DNA from: Spirochaetaceae bacterium
Lineage (GTDB): Bacteria > Spirochaetota > Leptospiria > Leptospirales > Leptonemataceae
Assembly (NCBI GenBank): GCA_002729885.1
Contig: PBUB01000029.1
Coordinates: forward strand, 1-64,000
Direction of reading: 5' to 3'
Length of the DNA: 64,000 nucleotides
Within the stretch, counting starts at the first letter, position 1; every line of letters starts with the position of its first letter. Positions 1 through 9,413 of the stretch are shown here, piece after piece. The notes beneath the pieces were generated by a model. The model ran no database searches. It worked only from the letters and a program-made list of their open reading frames with translations, and had not been told where the DNA came from. A program made the position numbers and the translations under genes.

Positions 1-316
1 ACAGGTATCCGATGCGATGATGTCCTACTGGGCCGGATTTGCGCATCGCGGGGCGCCGGGAAAGGGTCTGGCGGAGAAGCATCCAGAGTGGCAGCCCTAT
101 GGTAACAGTGGTAGATTGATGATATTTGATACACAGGCGGATGGGGGCATTCGCATGGTGGATCAGCCACTGGATGCAAAGAAAGTGGTGCAAAACATCG
201 CCAGCGATCCAGTCCTTGTAAAAGCTGATTGGCGTTGTAAAGTGTATCGCTACATGGAAGAGAAAGGTCGATTCGTGACGGGAGAGGATTTAAAGCGCCT
301 GGGTTGTGCGAACTAA
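1..316 (+). CDS. Carboxylesterase type B family, C-terminal fragment (5' truncated by window edge)
   Basis: Frame is open from the left edge; VSDAMMSYWAGFAHRGAPG...WQPY...MIFD resembles the C-terminus of type-B carboxylesterases. Confidence 0.65.
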   Translation, partial: QVSDAMMSYWAGFAHRGAPGKGLAEKHPEWQPYGNSGRLMIFDTQADGGIRMVDQPLDAKKVVQNIASDPVLVKADWRCKVYRYMEEKGRFVTGEDLKRLGCAN

Positions 317-509
317 GAGAAACAAGTCGTCCTGGTAAGCCCATCAGAACGGCCATTGGTTCCGGGCCGTCCTTGTGCCGGTTCGGGTTAAAGCACCGTG
401 GGGCCGTTATGCGAACCCGGGCTCTGTAGGTCGGGTCGGCCTAAAGGGTGCGAGTTATGGTAATCACGAGAGGATTTCGCGGACCGGAGTTATCTAAAGC
501 GCGGGCAGT

Positions 510-1055
510 GTGATCCAAACCCGGTGGATCAGTAACCGGGAAGCAGGAACAAGAATGAAAATGCTATGGTTCAGCCGTTTTTCTCTTTGGAGTTCAGAGA
601 TTCCTGAGGCCGCAATCGGGCGGCTGAAAGACAATATGGGCCCCCGGCATCCGTTTGCACTTATTCCTACAGAGAAACCGCTGGAAGGCACAATTCATGA
701 TTTGAACTTCCGGGCCATACGAACCAGACTTCTAAACAACTTCTTGAGACCTCAAATAATTGGCGAGTTGACCCAGGTTGGCTCGCGCACCCGCATCGAC
801 GTGCTGATTCGTCTGCCCTGGATATTGCTTCTAATTCAGCTTGCGCTCTTGGCCTGGGGAGTGGTAAGAATCATTACTTCGCTTTTGAAAGGCGGACCGA
901 TGGCTTTCACAGAACCATCAACCTATGTGTTTATCTTTCCGGCCGCTGTCTTCTATGCCATGATGTCTTTGTATTTCTGGCCGGATGCATTGGCCACCCG
1001 GAAGATTCTGGCTTCACTCCTGGAGATCGAACCCGGGGATACAGAGCTAAAATGA
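510..1055 (+). CDS. Hypothetical membrane protein (start may be internal, at the MKMLWFSRFS Met, ~555)
   Basis: 181-aa ORF with two hydrophobic segments (VLIRLPWILLLIQLALLAWGVV; STYVFIFPAAVFYAMMSLYF). Confidence 0.5.
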   Translation: MIQTRWISNREAGTRMKMLWFSRFSLWSSEIPEAAIGRLKDNMGPRHPFALIPTEKPLEGTIHDLNFRAIRTRLLNNFLRPQIIGELTQVGSRTRIDVLIRLPWILLLIQLALLAWGVVRIITSLLKGGPMAFTEPSTYVFIFPAAVFYAMMSLYFWPDALATRKILASLLEIEPGDTELK

Positions 1056-1160
1056 GAAGCTCGGCTCTAGTTAGTGATTGAGCCAGCAGTCCTCTTATGG
1101 TATGGTCTGGAGTTTGGCGTTGATTATGTTCGGATTGAGCAGAAGAACGTGTAGATACCT

Positions 1161-2054
1161 ATGACAGAAGAGACGAATAAGAAGCGAAATCCTGGTTGGG
1201 TTGTGATAATTCGTATCGTCTGCATCAACCGGATTACTGCACCTTTCCTGTTTCCGTTCTTAATCCTGACTCTTTCAATGCTTCTACTTCGGTGCAATAA
1301 GGCCGAACCTATCATCAGGGAATGCGAAGTACCGATGGTTCCGTTTCGGGTAACCGCCACGAACCAGTATGATCCATTCCAGTATTCGCATATAGTTCTA
1401 TGGTCTGGCTATCCGCTCATTACATCTGTATTTGATACCGATCCTCGGGACGGCGAGGAACTGCCCGACAGCACAATATTACAGGCCGGCGATATCCTGA
1501 TATCAGTGGACGGCTGCGATGCCAGGGAAGGCCGTTCGTTGGATATGGACAACGGCCGCAAGCAGCAAAAGGTTGCCCTGGTTTTGTGGTCTCCGGCCGA
1601 TACCCGCAGGAAGGGAATCAAGGAAATCGTAATACAAAGGCAGGGGAAAATGTATTCGCTGACTGGTCCCGCGTTCGATAAGGCGGAACCAATGGATAGA
1701 GCGCCTGTGGTGAACTTTCAACCCGCAACGGAGATTCCGGACCTGGCCGGAGCATGGGTTAGCGAACGGCGAGACAATAAGGTGATACTAATCGAGCGCA
1801 TTTTTGAAATCTATACGATGACTGTCAGGGACATTCCGTTGGGACGGGCTCTCCTTTTTGGCGAAGTGCGGGCGCAGTGCTCGGAAGACGGTTTTTGCCG
1901 CATCCGGTTCCATGATGACCAGGACGCCGAATTCAGTTTCCATATTCGCAATAACGAGATGCAGATTATCAGGCCACTGGATTTTGGCGATTGGACCGAG
2001 TGGGATGAGCTGAGTCTGCGGCGAGGAGAATTATTCCAATCGCCTGGCGAGTAA
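1161..2054 (+). CDS. Hypothetical protein, possible lipoprotein with a PDZ-like segment
   Basis: 297-aa ORF; hydrophobic N-terminal segment ending LLLRC; ILQAGDILISVDG resembles the PDZ 'GDxIxxVNG' loop. Confidence 0.5.
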   Translation: MTEETNKKRNPGWVVIIRIVCINRITAPFLFPFLILTLSMLLLRCNKAEPIIRECEVPMVPFRVTATNQYDPFQYSHIVLWSGYPLITSVFDTDPRDGEELPDSTILQAGDILISVDGCDAREGRSLDMDNGRKQQKVALVLWSPADTRRKGIKEIVIQRQGKMYSLTGPAFDKAEPMDRAPVVNFQPATEIPDLAGAWVSERRDNKVILIERIFEIYTMTVRDIPLGRALLFGEVRAQCSEDGFCRIRFHDDQDAEFSFHIRNNEMQIIRPLDFGDWTEWDELSLRRGELFQSPGE

Positions 2055-2269
2055 ACATCGCAATCTGGCCAATGGATTTTCTTCTCATCCCCCGGTAGCC
2101 TTACTCCCCGGAAGACCCGGCAGGAGATCCGTTGCGACTGGTCTTGCCGTTCGCGGACAAGGGTTTCGGTAAAGGAGCAGCACTGCTGTTGTCGAAACGG
2201 GCTTTCCCTGGATCGAGGCGCTTACTCTTATTTTTCGCCTCGAGCTTAGTTTTCTTTATTGGCTCCCGG

Positions 2270-3304
2270 TTACTCGCCACTTTTGCTGTCTGGCCCTTTC
2301 TTATCGCTTCCTTTCTTATCTGGGCTTTTCTTATCGCTATCCAGGTTCAAGTCCAGGTCAAGATCCATCTTGTCCGAAGCGCTGCCTTCGCCCTGGGGCT
2401 TTTTCACCAGGTCGAAGACGCCCCGCGAACCCAGGATCAGTCCTCTTTCCATCAGTCCGGGTCGTGCGCTCTTCAGGACGTTTTCGATCAGCTTTTGAAT
2501 ACCCAGGTCCATGGTAAGGTTGTAGTCGGTCCATTTGATCAAGAAGCCGTAGGGAATACCCTGATCTTCGCCCCCCGTACCGCTGGAGTCCAGAATGCGA
2601 AGTCGTCCTTCTACTTCCCGGCTATCTGATCCGCCGCGATGGTAGGCTGTAAGCGAAAATCCGTAACCCATCAGAGGGACTCGTTCAAGGCTGGTGATCT
2701 CGCCGTAGGTAATACCGCGAATCTTAATAAATCCTGTTTCTCTGCTCTTACCGGCTTCAATGCTTCCGGAGCCAATTAAAGCCTGGCCTCTTTCCATGCG
2801 AAAGAACAGGTCCACCGGCGTTGACAAATCCATGTCTGCGCTTTCCAGGTGAATCTTTGAAATAGTCAGTCTGTATGGGCCGGGCAGGGTTTCGTCGATT
2901 ACCGTAACGGTGCCGTCCTGGACATCCATATCTTTTAGTTCAAAGCGATGTCGCCGCGGAAGTAATCGATTCTTTTTGTGCGAATCGATTCGATTGATGT
3001 ACTCGAAGTATGCGGTACCCAGAGAGACCTTGAGGAGCAATATCCGGCCAAAGAGCAAATGCAGAGGGGAAACCGCAAAATGGACCCGGTCGGATTCGAA
3101 ATAGAAGCGGTCAGTGGAATGGTCCGGCGCGAAAGCCAGTTTCAAGTTTCTGGCCTGAAACCAGAGGCCGAGAATCATCCCGGTGCCTTCATAATCCAGA
3201 TGGACTTTGAATAGCTTTCGCAGTCCCCAGCGTATGAAGGTCCGGGTGCAGGTTACTTGAATTAGGATGAGCAGTGCAAAGGTTATTATTGAAGCAGTTA
3301 GCAC
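2270..3304 (-). CDS. Hypothetical membrane-anchored AsmA/DUF748-like protein with repetitive acidic/lysine C-terminal tail
   Basis: 344-aa ORF; N-terminal TM helix; beta-rich repeats (VTVIDETLPGPYRLTISKIHLESADMD); tail DLDLDLNLDSDKKSPDKKGSDKKGPDSKSGE. Confidence 0.5.
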   Translation of the reverse strand: MLTASIITFALLILIQVTCTRTFIRWGLRKLFKVHLDYEGTGMILGLWFQARNLKLAFAPDHSTDRFYFESDRVHFAVSPLHLLFGRILLLKVSLGTAYFEYINRIDSHKKNRLLPRRHRFELKDMDVQDGTVTVIDETLPGPYRLTISKIHLESADMDLSTPVDLFFRMERGQALIGSGSIEAGKSRETGFIKIRGITYGEITSLERVPLMGYGFSLTAYHRGGSDSREVEGRLRILDSSGTGGEDQGIPYGFLIKWTDYNLTMDLGIQKLIENVLKSARPGLMERGLILGSRGVFDLVKKPQGEGSASDKMDLDLDLNLDSDKKSPDKKGSDKKGPDSKSGE

Positions 3305-3318
3305 AGGCTCATGGTTAA

Positions 3319-3395
3319 TGGTAGCGAAGCAGGGACTCGAACCCCGGACACGTGGATTATGATTCCACTGCTCTAACCACCTGAGCTACTTCGCC
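3319..3395 (-). tRNA. tRNA with CAU anticodon (elongator Met or Ile2), CCA encoded
   Basis: Reverse strand GGCGAAGTAGCTCAGGTGGTTAGAGCAGTGGAATCATAATCCACGTGTCCGGGGTTCGAGTCCCTGCTTCGCTACCA: cloverleaf, GTGGA-ATCATAA-TCCAC anticodon arm, GGTTCGAGTCC T-arm. Confidence 0.93.
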
Positions 3396-3432
3396 ACAGG
3401 GTCTCCGGCTCCCGAAGGAGCCCCCGACCGAT

Positions 3433-3505
<73 letters not shown>

Positions 3506-3753
3506 GTGTTCTCACAACAATTTAGAGGACATGCCTGGCGTCAAGTGAGTTTTTTACTGCCTGTTGGCCCGGAGCCTGGATACCGGGCTTTACCAGCAGG
3601 CAAGCGTATTGGATCCGGATGAGGCTTTTTTCCCATTTTGACCAGCTTTCGCATATCATGTCTAAGCATTATGCCCGCATTACTAAGCACGAAAACCGCG
3701 AAAACTGACGAATCTGTCAGGTATACCGGGTACCGGCTCATGGAGAAAATGGT

Positions 3754-4845
3754 TTGAACTTTTCGCTACACGAGGCATCCATTGCCTCTATGTCCATGTC
3801 CATCCCTGAGGAAATTCAGCATTACGAAAAGAAGATCTACGATCAAAAGCAATTGATTGAGATTTCTCGTGCTCTGAATTCAACGTTGGATTACAAATAT
3901 CTTATCAATGCCATTCTTGATATTTGCCTGGCCCAGGTTCAAACCCTGCAGGCCGCGCTTTTTCTGACGCCGGAAATGGACGCTGAAGTCCTGACCATGG
4001 TTGAAGGTTACAAGGGTTTTGATTTGAATATGCCGCCGGAGACCTATACCATCTCCGTTGAATCTCCCATCGTTCTGTTCTTTGAAAATCATAACAAATC
4101 GTTAACTCTGGAAGAGTTTGAAAAGAATCTTCCGGGGGACAGCACCCTTGTCATGCTTCGCGGGCTGGGGGCTGAATTGATTGTGCCTTTACGAGCCAAG
4201 AATCGAGTCATAGGACTTATAGTCCTGGGCGAAAAGGCTGTAGGGGGTGAATACCCGGAATCGGAAAGAAGCTTTCTGGTGGATCTGGCCAGTCTGGGTG
4301 GAATCGCAGTAGAGAATGCCAGGCTCTATGAAAGAGCCACAGTGGATCTCATGACTGGCCTGAAAAACCATGCATATTTTCAGAGCCGAATGAAAGAGGA
4401 AAGGGATAAAGCGGTAAAAAGAAAAACTCCGCTGGCGTTGCTTCTTACTGATGTAGACAAATTCAAAAATTTCAACGATACCTACGGCCATCAGGCTGGA
4501 GATGAAGTTCTCAAAGCCGTGGCCAGAGTGCTTATTGAATCAGCGAGAAATACCGATTTTGCGGCTCGCTACGGAGGCGAGGAATTCTGTCTTGTAATGC
4601 CTGGAGCGGATGAGGAAACAGCTGTGGCCAAAGCGGAGGAGATCCGCGAAAAGATCGAAGAGATGGTTGTTCAATCCGATGATGACGAACTGAAAGTGAC
4701 CATGTCTGTGGGAATATCCTCCTTTGATCCAGAGATCGATATTCGAACCAATAAAGGGCTCATCAATCGGGCCGACAAAGCGCTGTATGCCTGCAAAAGA
4801 GCGGGTAGAAATCAAGTCATGCATTACAGTCCGGACATGGGCTGA
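3754..4845 (+). CDS. GAF-domain diguanylate cyclase (GGDEF)
   Basis: N-terminal GAF-like region; GGEEF active-site motif (FAARYGGEEFCLVMPG), LMTGLKNHAYF, KFKNFNDTYGHQAGDEVL. Confidence 0.92.
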   Translation: MNFSLHEASIASMSMSIPEEIQHYEKKIYDQKQLIEISRALNSTLDYKYLINAILDICLAQVQTLQAALFLTPEMDAEVLTMVEGYKGFDLNMPPETYTISVESPIVLFFENHNKSLTLEEFEKNLPGDSTLVMLRGLGAELIVPLRAKNRVIGLIVLGEKAVGGEYPESERSFLVDLASLGGIAVENARLYERATVDLMTGLKNHAYFQSRMKEERDKAVKRKTPLALLLTDVDKFKNFNDTYGHQAGDEVLKAVARVLIESARNTDFAARYGGEEFCLVMPGADEETAVAKAEEIREKIEEMVVQSDDDELKVTMSVGISSFDPEIDIRTNKGLINRADKALYACKRAGRNQVMHYSPDMG

Positions 4846-4947
4846 ACCGATACTATTTACAGGCCTTCCGGACTGCATGGCAGTCATACAGATAGCGGAG
4901 GGCAGATGCACGGATGGCAATGCTAAGAGGCCACAGGGAGGTGAGCC

Positions 4948-5121
4948 ATGGCTGTTGCCACTTTACTAAAAGAGAAGAAAACCGAAGAAAATCTGCGCAA
5001 GGTACTGCTCAGAAATCGCAGAGAATTGCATCCTGTGGATGATAAGACCGGGATTCGATTCGACTGTAACTGCAAGCATGGAAGCTGCGGTGACCCGCGC
5101 TGTATTCGAGGCCTTGTTTAG
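4948..5121 (+). CDS. 57-aa small protein with four-Cys motif; below the cutoff of the supplied ORF track
   Basis: ATG at 4948 preceded by a strong Shine-Dalgarno (gggaggtgagcc); translation MAVATLLKEKKTEENLRKVLLRNRRELHPVDDKTGIRFDCNCKHGSCGDPRCIRGLV*. Confidence 0.6.
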   Translation: MAVATLLKEKKTEENLRKVLLRNRRELHPVDDKTGIRFDCNCKHGSCGDPRCIRGLV

Positions 5122-5128
5122 AATTGCT

Positions 5129-5212
5129 TACCGAAGGTCGGACTTGAACCGACAAGGGATTGCTCCCGGTGGATTTTGAATCCACTGTGTCTACCAATTC
5201 CACCACTTCGGC
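5129..5212 (-). tRNA. tRNA-Leu (CAA)
   Basis: Reverse strand GCCGAAGTGGTGGAATTGGTAGACACAGTGGATTCAAAATCCACCGGGAGCAATCCCTTGTCGGTTCAAGTCCGACCTTCGGTA; long variable arm; TTCAAAA anticodon loop. Confidence 0.93.
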
Positions 5213-5258
5213 AAGTAGTTCCAAAGCCTCCGCAATGCGCTGGCTGTAAACAAAAAAC

Positions 5259-6062
5259 ATGTTTCTGATCTTTCGCACGGACAATACCTGGCCTGACCGG
5301 CTTCAGGATTTGTCTGTGGAGCTGGAATCCGGCGAAGTGGCTCATGCAAGGGCCCGTCGCCTGAAAGATGGGGATCCAGTCTCTGTAGGGGATGGAATGG
5401 GTCGCAGGTGGATGGGAAGCCTTGGCTGGGATGACCGAAAATCCGCCCGGGTGGTCATTTCCGGTCTCTGCGAAAAATCCCCACAAACTCTGCCTGATTT
5501 TACGCTTCTAAGCGCTGTTCCCAAATCCAGTCGTCGGGACTGGCTAATTGAAAAATCCACCGAACTGGGTTTGCGTCGCTTTGTCCCTGCCGAGTTCCAT
5601 AGATCTGTGCGCGAAAGAATTTCCCCCGATCGTTTTCAGCGACTTAGCCGAGAGGCAGCGGCCCAGAGCGAAAACTGGTATCTACCGGTTCTGGAGGATA
5701 TTTTGCCCATGGATCGAATTGGGCAATTCCTTCGTTCCGAGCTGGAACGCGGTTGCGAAGTACACATATTGGATTTACCGGAAAACGAAAGCGGCAGAAG
5801 AGATTTCGATTCTGCTATGACCGGCACTGCAACCCTCCCGGATTCAGGCACTCACTATGTTTCCCGGGACGAGTATTCGCCTGTAATAATCGTCGTGGGC
5901 CCGGAAGGCGGGTTCAGCGAACGCGATCGCAACATTTGGCAGCCACTTCTGGAAAACTATGAAAAGTGCAGGCTTGTGTCTCTGGGAAGATCTGTGCTGC
6001 GAATTGAGACTGCGGCTATTGCCTATCTTGGTTTTCTTTCGATTTCCAGGGTTTTGAAGTGA
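5259..6062 (+). CDS. rsmE: 16S rRNA (uracil1498-N3)-methyltransferase RsmE
   Basis: VVGPEGGFSERD and LVSLGRSVLRIETAAIAYLG motifs of the RsmE family. Confidence 0.9.
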   Translation: MFLIFRTDNTWPDRLQDLSVELESGEVAHARARRLKDGDPVSVGDGMGRRWMGSLGWDDRKSARVVISGLCEKSPQTLPDFTLLSAVPKSSRRDWLIEKSTELGLRRFVPAEFHRSVRERISPDRFQRLSREAAAQSENWYLPVLEDILPMDRIGQFLRSELERGCEVHILDLPENESGRRDFDSAMTGTATLPDSGTHYVSRDEYSPVIIVVGPEGGFSERDRNIWQPLLENYEKCRLVSLGRSVLRIETAAIAYLGFLSISRVLK

Positions 6063-6529
6063 AGTATGTATGTTCCTACCAGAATGCCGGTGAGTGCCAT
6101 GAGCACATGGGCTACCGGAAACTCCACGAAGAATACATTGCTGCTGACGATGGTCACCGTGAGCAAACCCAGAGCTGAAAACTTGGTTCGCAATGTCAGT
6201 GTCCGGTGCTCCACCCATTGACGGATGTAGGGGCCCAGATAGGCATGATTCATTAGCCAGTTGTAGAATCTTTCGGAAGAGCGAGTGTAGAGATAGGCTG
6301 TCAGCAGCAGGAATGGAGTGGTAGGGAGGATCGGAAGAAAGATACCCAGGATACCCAGCACCAGCGACAGGCTGCCTGCTACCCAGAACAGGGCCCGGAG
6401 CACCGGAGAATTATGCAGCCTCATGCGATGACTGTAATCTATCCATTCTAGTTGGTTTTTCTTCTCCATGTCCTGGTTCCATATCCGCTGGACTTTAGCT
6501 TGCTTATAGCTTGTGGTCTTCGCATTCAC
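6023..6529 (-). CDS. DUF454 (YbaN-like) membrane protein
   Basis: GSLSLVLGILGIFLPILPTTPFLLLTAYLYTRSSERFYNWLMNHAYLGPYIRQW signature. Confidence 0.85.
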   Translation of the reverse strand: MNAKTTSYKQAKVQRIWNQDMEKKNQLEWIDYSHRMRLHNSPVLRALFWVAGSLSLVLGILGIFLPILPTTPFLLLTAYLYTRSSERFYNWLMNHAYLGPYIRQWVEHRTLTLRTKFSALGLLTVTIVSSNVFFVEFPVAHVLMALTGILVGTYILHFKTLEIERKPR

Positions 6530-6684
6530 CGGTCCCTGGCTACCAGGACCACGGCCATTCCCTTTTCTAAAAAATGACCCGGGACCGGAAACCTGCCAAT
6601 TCTGAGTGGCCTGAATACCAGAAGCTCTGTTTCCGGCGAGGCGAATCCACTCTCCGGCGATTTATACCGCCGGAGACTCTGGAT

Positions 6685-8094
6685 CTAGGAATGAAGGGAT
6701 CGCTTATCTACGTCCAGGGCTGCCTCTTTCATTACTTCAGAAAGAGTAGGATGGGCATGGAAGGTCCGGGCAATATCTTCCGACGATGCACCAAATTCCA
6801 TGGCGATTACAGCCTCGGCCAGTAGCTCCGAACCGTTCGGCCCTACGATGGCCACTCCCAGCACTGTGTCCGTTCGCTTATCGGCCAGGATCTTGATCTG
6901 ACCATCGCCCTGGCCCATGGCTTTGGCCCGGCCGTTGGGACGAAACAGAAACTTACCTGTGCGATATTCAATGCCTTCTTTCTTGAGCTGCTCTTCGCCT
7001 TTTCCAACCCATGCGATTTCTGGCCAGGTGTAGACTACCCAGGGAACGGTATCGTAATTTACGTGGCCGCTTTTTCCCGCCAGGTTTTCTGCCACCATCA
7101 CGCCTTCTTCTTCCGCTTTATGGGCCAGCATGGGGCCTTCAATAACATCGCCAATGGCATAGATGTTGGGAACAGAAGTTTGCAGAGTATGGGGATCTAC
7201 TTCAACTCGGCCACGATCATTGATCTTTACGCCTACGTTTTCTGCGCCAAGACTATCTGTGAAGGGTTTGCGTCCTACAGAAACCAGCAGGATTTCGGAG
7301 TTGATCTTCTTCTCTTCTCCGTTTTTGTCCTGAACCTTGATATCCACACCTTTCTTGCCGGCTTTTGCCTCGGTGACTTTATGTTCGAACAGAAACTCCA
7401 GGCCCTGCTTCTGTAGAGTTCTGCGAGCTACGCTTCGCATCTGTCCATCCAGAGTCATAAGAATGTCTGGAAGCATCTCAACGATGGTTACCTTTGTTCC
7501 CAGACGGTTCCACACAGAACCCAGCTCCAGGCCAATAACTCCTCCACCAATGATGGTCATGGATTCCGGAACCTTTTCCAGGGCAATGGCTGTATCGGAG
7601 GTAATAATCTGCTTTTCGTCAATTTCCATGCCGGGTATGGCGATGGGGGCCGAACCGGTGGCAATGATGCAATATTTCGTCTCGATTGTTTCTTCTTTTT
7701 CGCCGCTAACCTTGATTTCCACCTTGTCCTGGCTGGCTTTCTGCATGGTGCCTGTGCCGCGAAAGACGGTAATCTTATTTTTCTTCATCAAGAAATCCAG
7801 ACCATCGGTGAGCTCTTTCACCACCGAGACCTTTCGTTCCATCATCTTTTTTACATCGATCTTCACAGATCCCACGTTAATGCCGTGGTCTGCGAATTCA
7901 TGGCTGGCAGCATGGAATTTTTCTGAAGAATCCAGCAGCGCCTTGGATGGAATGCAACCTACATTCACGCAGGTGCCGCCCAGGGTAGGGCGCTTTTCGA
8001 TCACCGCTACCTTGAATCCCAGTTGTGCCGCTCGGATGGCGCTTACATAGCCCCCTGGACCTCCACCAATTACTGTATAATCAAATTGTTGCAT
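6685..8094 (-). CDS. lpdA: Dihydrolipoyl dehydrogenase (E3)
   Basis: FAD motif [37 protein letters not shown] redox disulfide; C-terminal HAHPTLSE. Confidence 0.97.
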   Translation of the reverse strand: MQQFDYTVIGGGPGGYVSAIRAAQLGFKVAVIEKRPTLGGTCVNVGCIPSKALLDSSEKFHAASHEFADHGINVGSVKIDVKKMMERKVSVVKELTDGLDFLMKKNKITVFRGTGTMQKASQDKVEIKVSGEKEETIETKYCIIATGSAPIAIPGMEIDEKQIITSDTAIALEKVPESMTIIGGGVIGLELGSVWNRLGTKVTIVEMLPDILMTLDGQMRSVARRTLQKQGLEFLFEHKVTEAKAGKKGVDIKVQDKNGEEKKINSEILLVSVGRKPFTDSLGAENVGVKINDRGRVEVDPHTLQTSVPNIYAIGDVIEGPMLAHKAEEEGVMVAENLAGKSGHVNYDTVPWVVYTWPEIAWVGKGEEQLKKEGIEYRTGKFLFRPNGRAKAMGQGDGQIKILADKRTDTVLGVAIVGPNGSELLAEAVIAMEFGASSEDIARTFHAHPTLSEVMKEAALDVDKRSLHS

Positions 8095-8109
8095 CTTAAC
8101 TTCCCTGGT

Positions 8110-9411
8110 CTATATCTCCAGAAGGATTCTTTCCGGATTCTCAATACATTCCTTGATCTTTACAAGAAAGCTCACAGCTTCTTTTCCATCTACAATTCGA
8201 TGATCGTAGGATAGGGCCAGATACATCATGGGTCGAATCACAATTTCATCGTCCACTACCATGGCTCTTTTGGTAATGTTGTGCATTCCCAGAATACCGC
8301 TCTGTGGTGGATTCAGAATAGGCGTTGAAAGCATGGAGCCATAGATACCACCGTTGGAGATAGTAAAGGTTCCGCCGGTCATTTCATCCAGAGAAATGCT
8401 TCCTTCCTGTACTCGTCCGGCCAGACGGGCAATTTCCATTTCTATTTCCGCAAACGTTAGCAGATCTGCATCCCTGACAATGGGAACTACCAGACCTCTT
8501 GGGCCGCCCACTGCTACCCCAACATCGTAATAGTTCTTATGCACAATGTCTGTGCCTCGAATCTCTGCGTTGATGGCTGGATAGGCTTTAAGAGCTTCCA
8601 CTGCAGCCTTAACGAAGAAAGACATGAAACCCAGTTTGATTCCATACTTCTTCGCATATAGATCTTTGTACTGGTTTCGGATGTCCATCACCCGAGTCAT
8701 ATCCACTTCGTTGAACGTGGTTAGAATGGCAGCGGTTTGCTGTGCAGAAACCAGTCGCTCGGCAATCTTCTGACGAAGACGGCTCATGGATTCTACTTTC
8801 TCTCGCTCGCCCGTTTTTTGACGGCTGGGTTTGATTGCTTCTGCGCTGGTAGCAGGTTTGGATGGGGCGGATTCGCCTCTGGACGAGGAACCGGAGCCAC
8901 CTTTTTCCAGATGATTGACCACATCCTCTTTGCGTACCTGGCCGCCTTTGCCGGTGCCCTGGACGCTGGAAGTATCTACTCCTTCCTCTGCAGCCAGACG
9001 ACGAGCTCCAGGAGGAACCGTGTCGTTTTGCCTTCCAGAGGATTCACTTTGTGAAGAACCACTGGAAGATTGGCCGGACTGAGAGCCTCCGCCGGACTCG
9101 GATGATTTCGCTTCTGAACCGGAAGAGTCCGATGATTTCGAATCTGAACCGGAGGAGCCTGCATCTGCGCCAGCACCTTCTTCGATGATGGCCAGAACTT
9201 CATCCAGCTGCACCGTTTCGCCGGACTGCTTTTTGATGCTGGTAAGTTTACCCGCCGCAGGGGCTGGAACTTCCATGGTAACTTTGTCCGTTTCCAGTTC
9301 TACAAGAATATCGCCACTGTTGAAGCTCTGTCCTTCGGAGAAATGCCAGTCAGCCACCGTAGCTTCGGTGATGGATTCCCCCATGGGTGGTACTTTGATT
9401 TCCTGGGACAT
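8110..9411 (-). CDS. sucB: Dihydrolipoamide succinyltransferase, 2-oxoglutarate dehydrogenase E2
   Basis: Lipoyl motif [18 protein letters not shown]3-binding region [12 protein letters not shown]; catalytic [16 protein letters not shown]. Confidence 0.96.
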   Translation of the reverse strand: MSQEIKVPPMGESITEATVADWHFSEGQSFNSGDILVELETDKVTMEVPAPAAGKLTSIKKQSGETVQLDEVLAIIEEGAGADAGSSGSDSKSSDSSGSEAKSSESGGGSQSGQSSSGSSQSESSGRQNDTVPPGARRLAAEEGVDTSSVQGTGKGGQVRKEDVVNHLEKGGSGSSSRGESAPSKPATSAEAIKPSRQKTGEREKVESMSRLRQKIAERLVSAQQTAAILTTFNEVDMTRVMDIRNQYKDLYAKKYGIKLGFMSFFVKAAVEALKAYPAINAEIRGTDIVHKNYYDVGVAVGGPRGLVVPIVRDADLLTFAEIEMEIARLAGRVQEGSISLDEMTGGTFTISNGGIYGSMLSTPILNPPQSGILGMHNITKRAMVVDDEIVIRPMMYLALSYDHRIVDGKEAVSFLVKIKECIENPERILLEI

Positions 9412-9413
9412 AC

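Noticed and set aside
2132-2629. 165-aa plus-strand ORF
   Set aside because: Fully antisense to the tail of the 344-aa minus-strand gene, whose low-complexity C-terminus creates the open frame
5118-5486. 122-aa and 91-aa minus-strand ORFs around 5009-5486
   Set aside because: They run through the tRNA-Leu gene and are antisense to rsmE
7337-8050. 237-aa plus-strand ORF
   Set aside because: Antisense to lpdA, which is unambiguous
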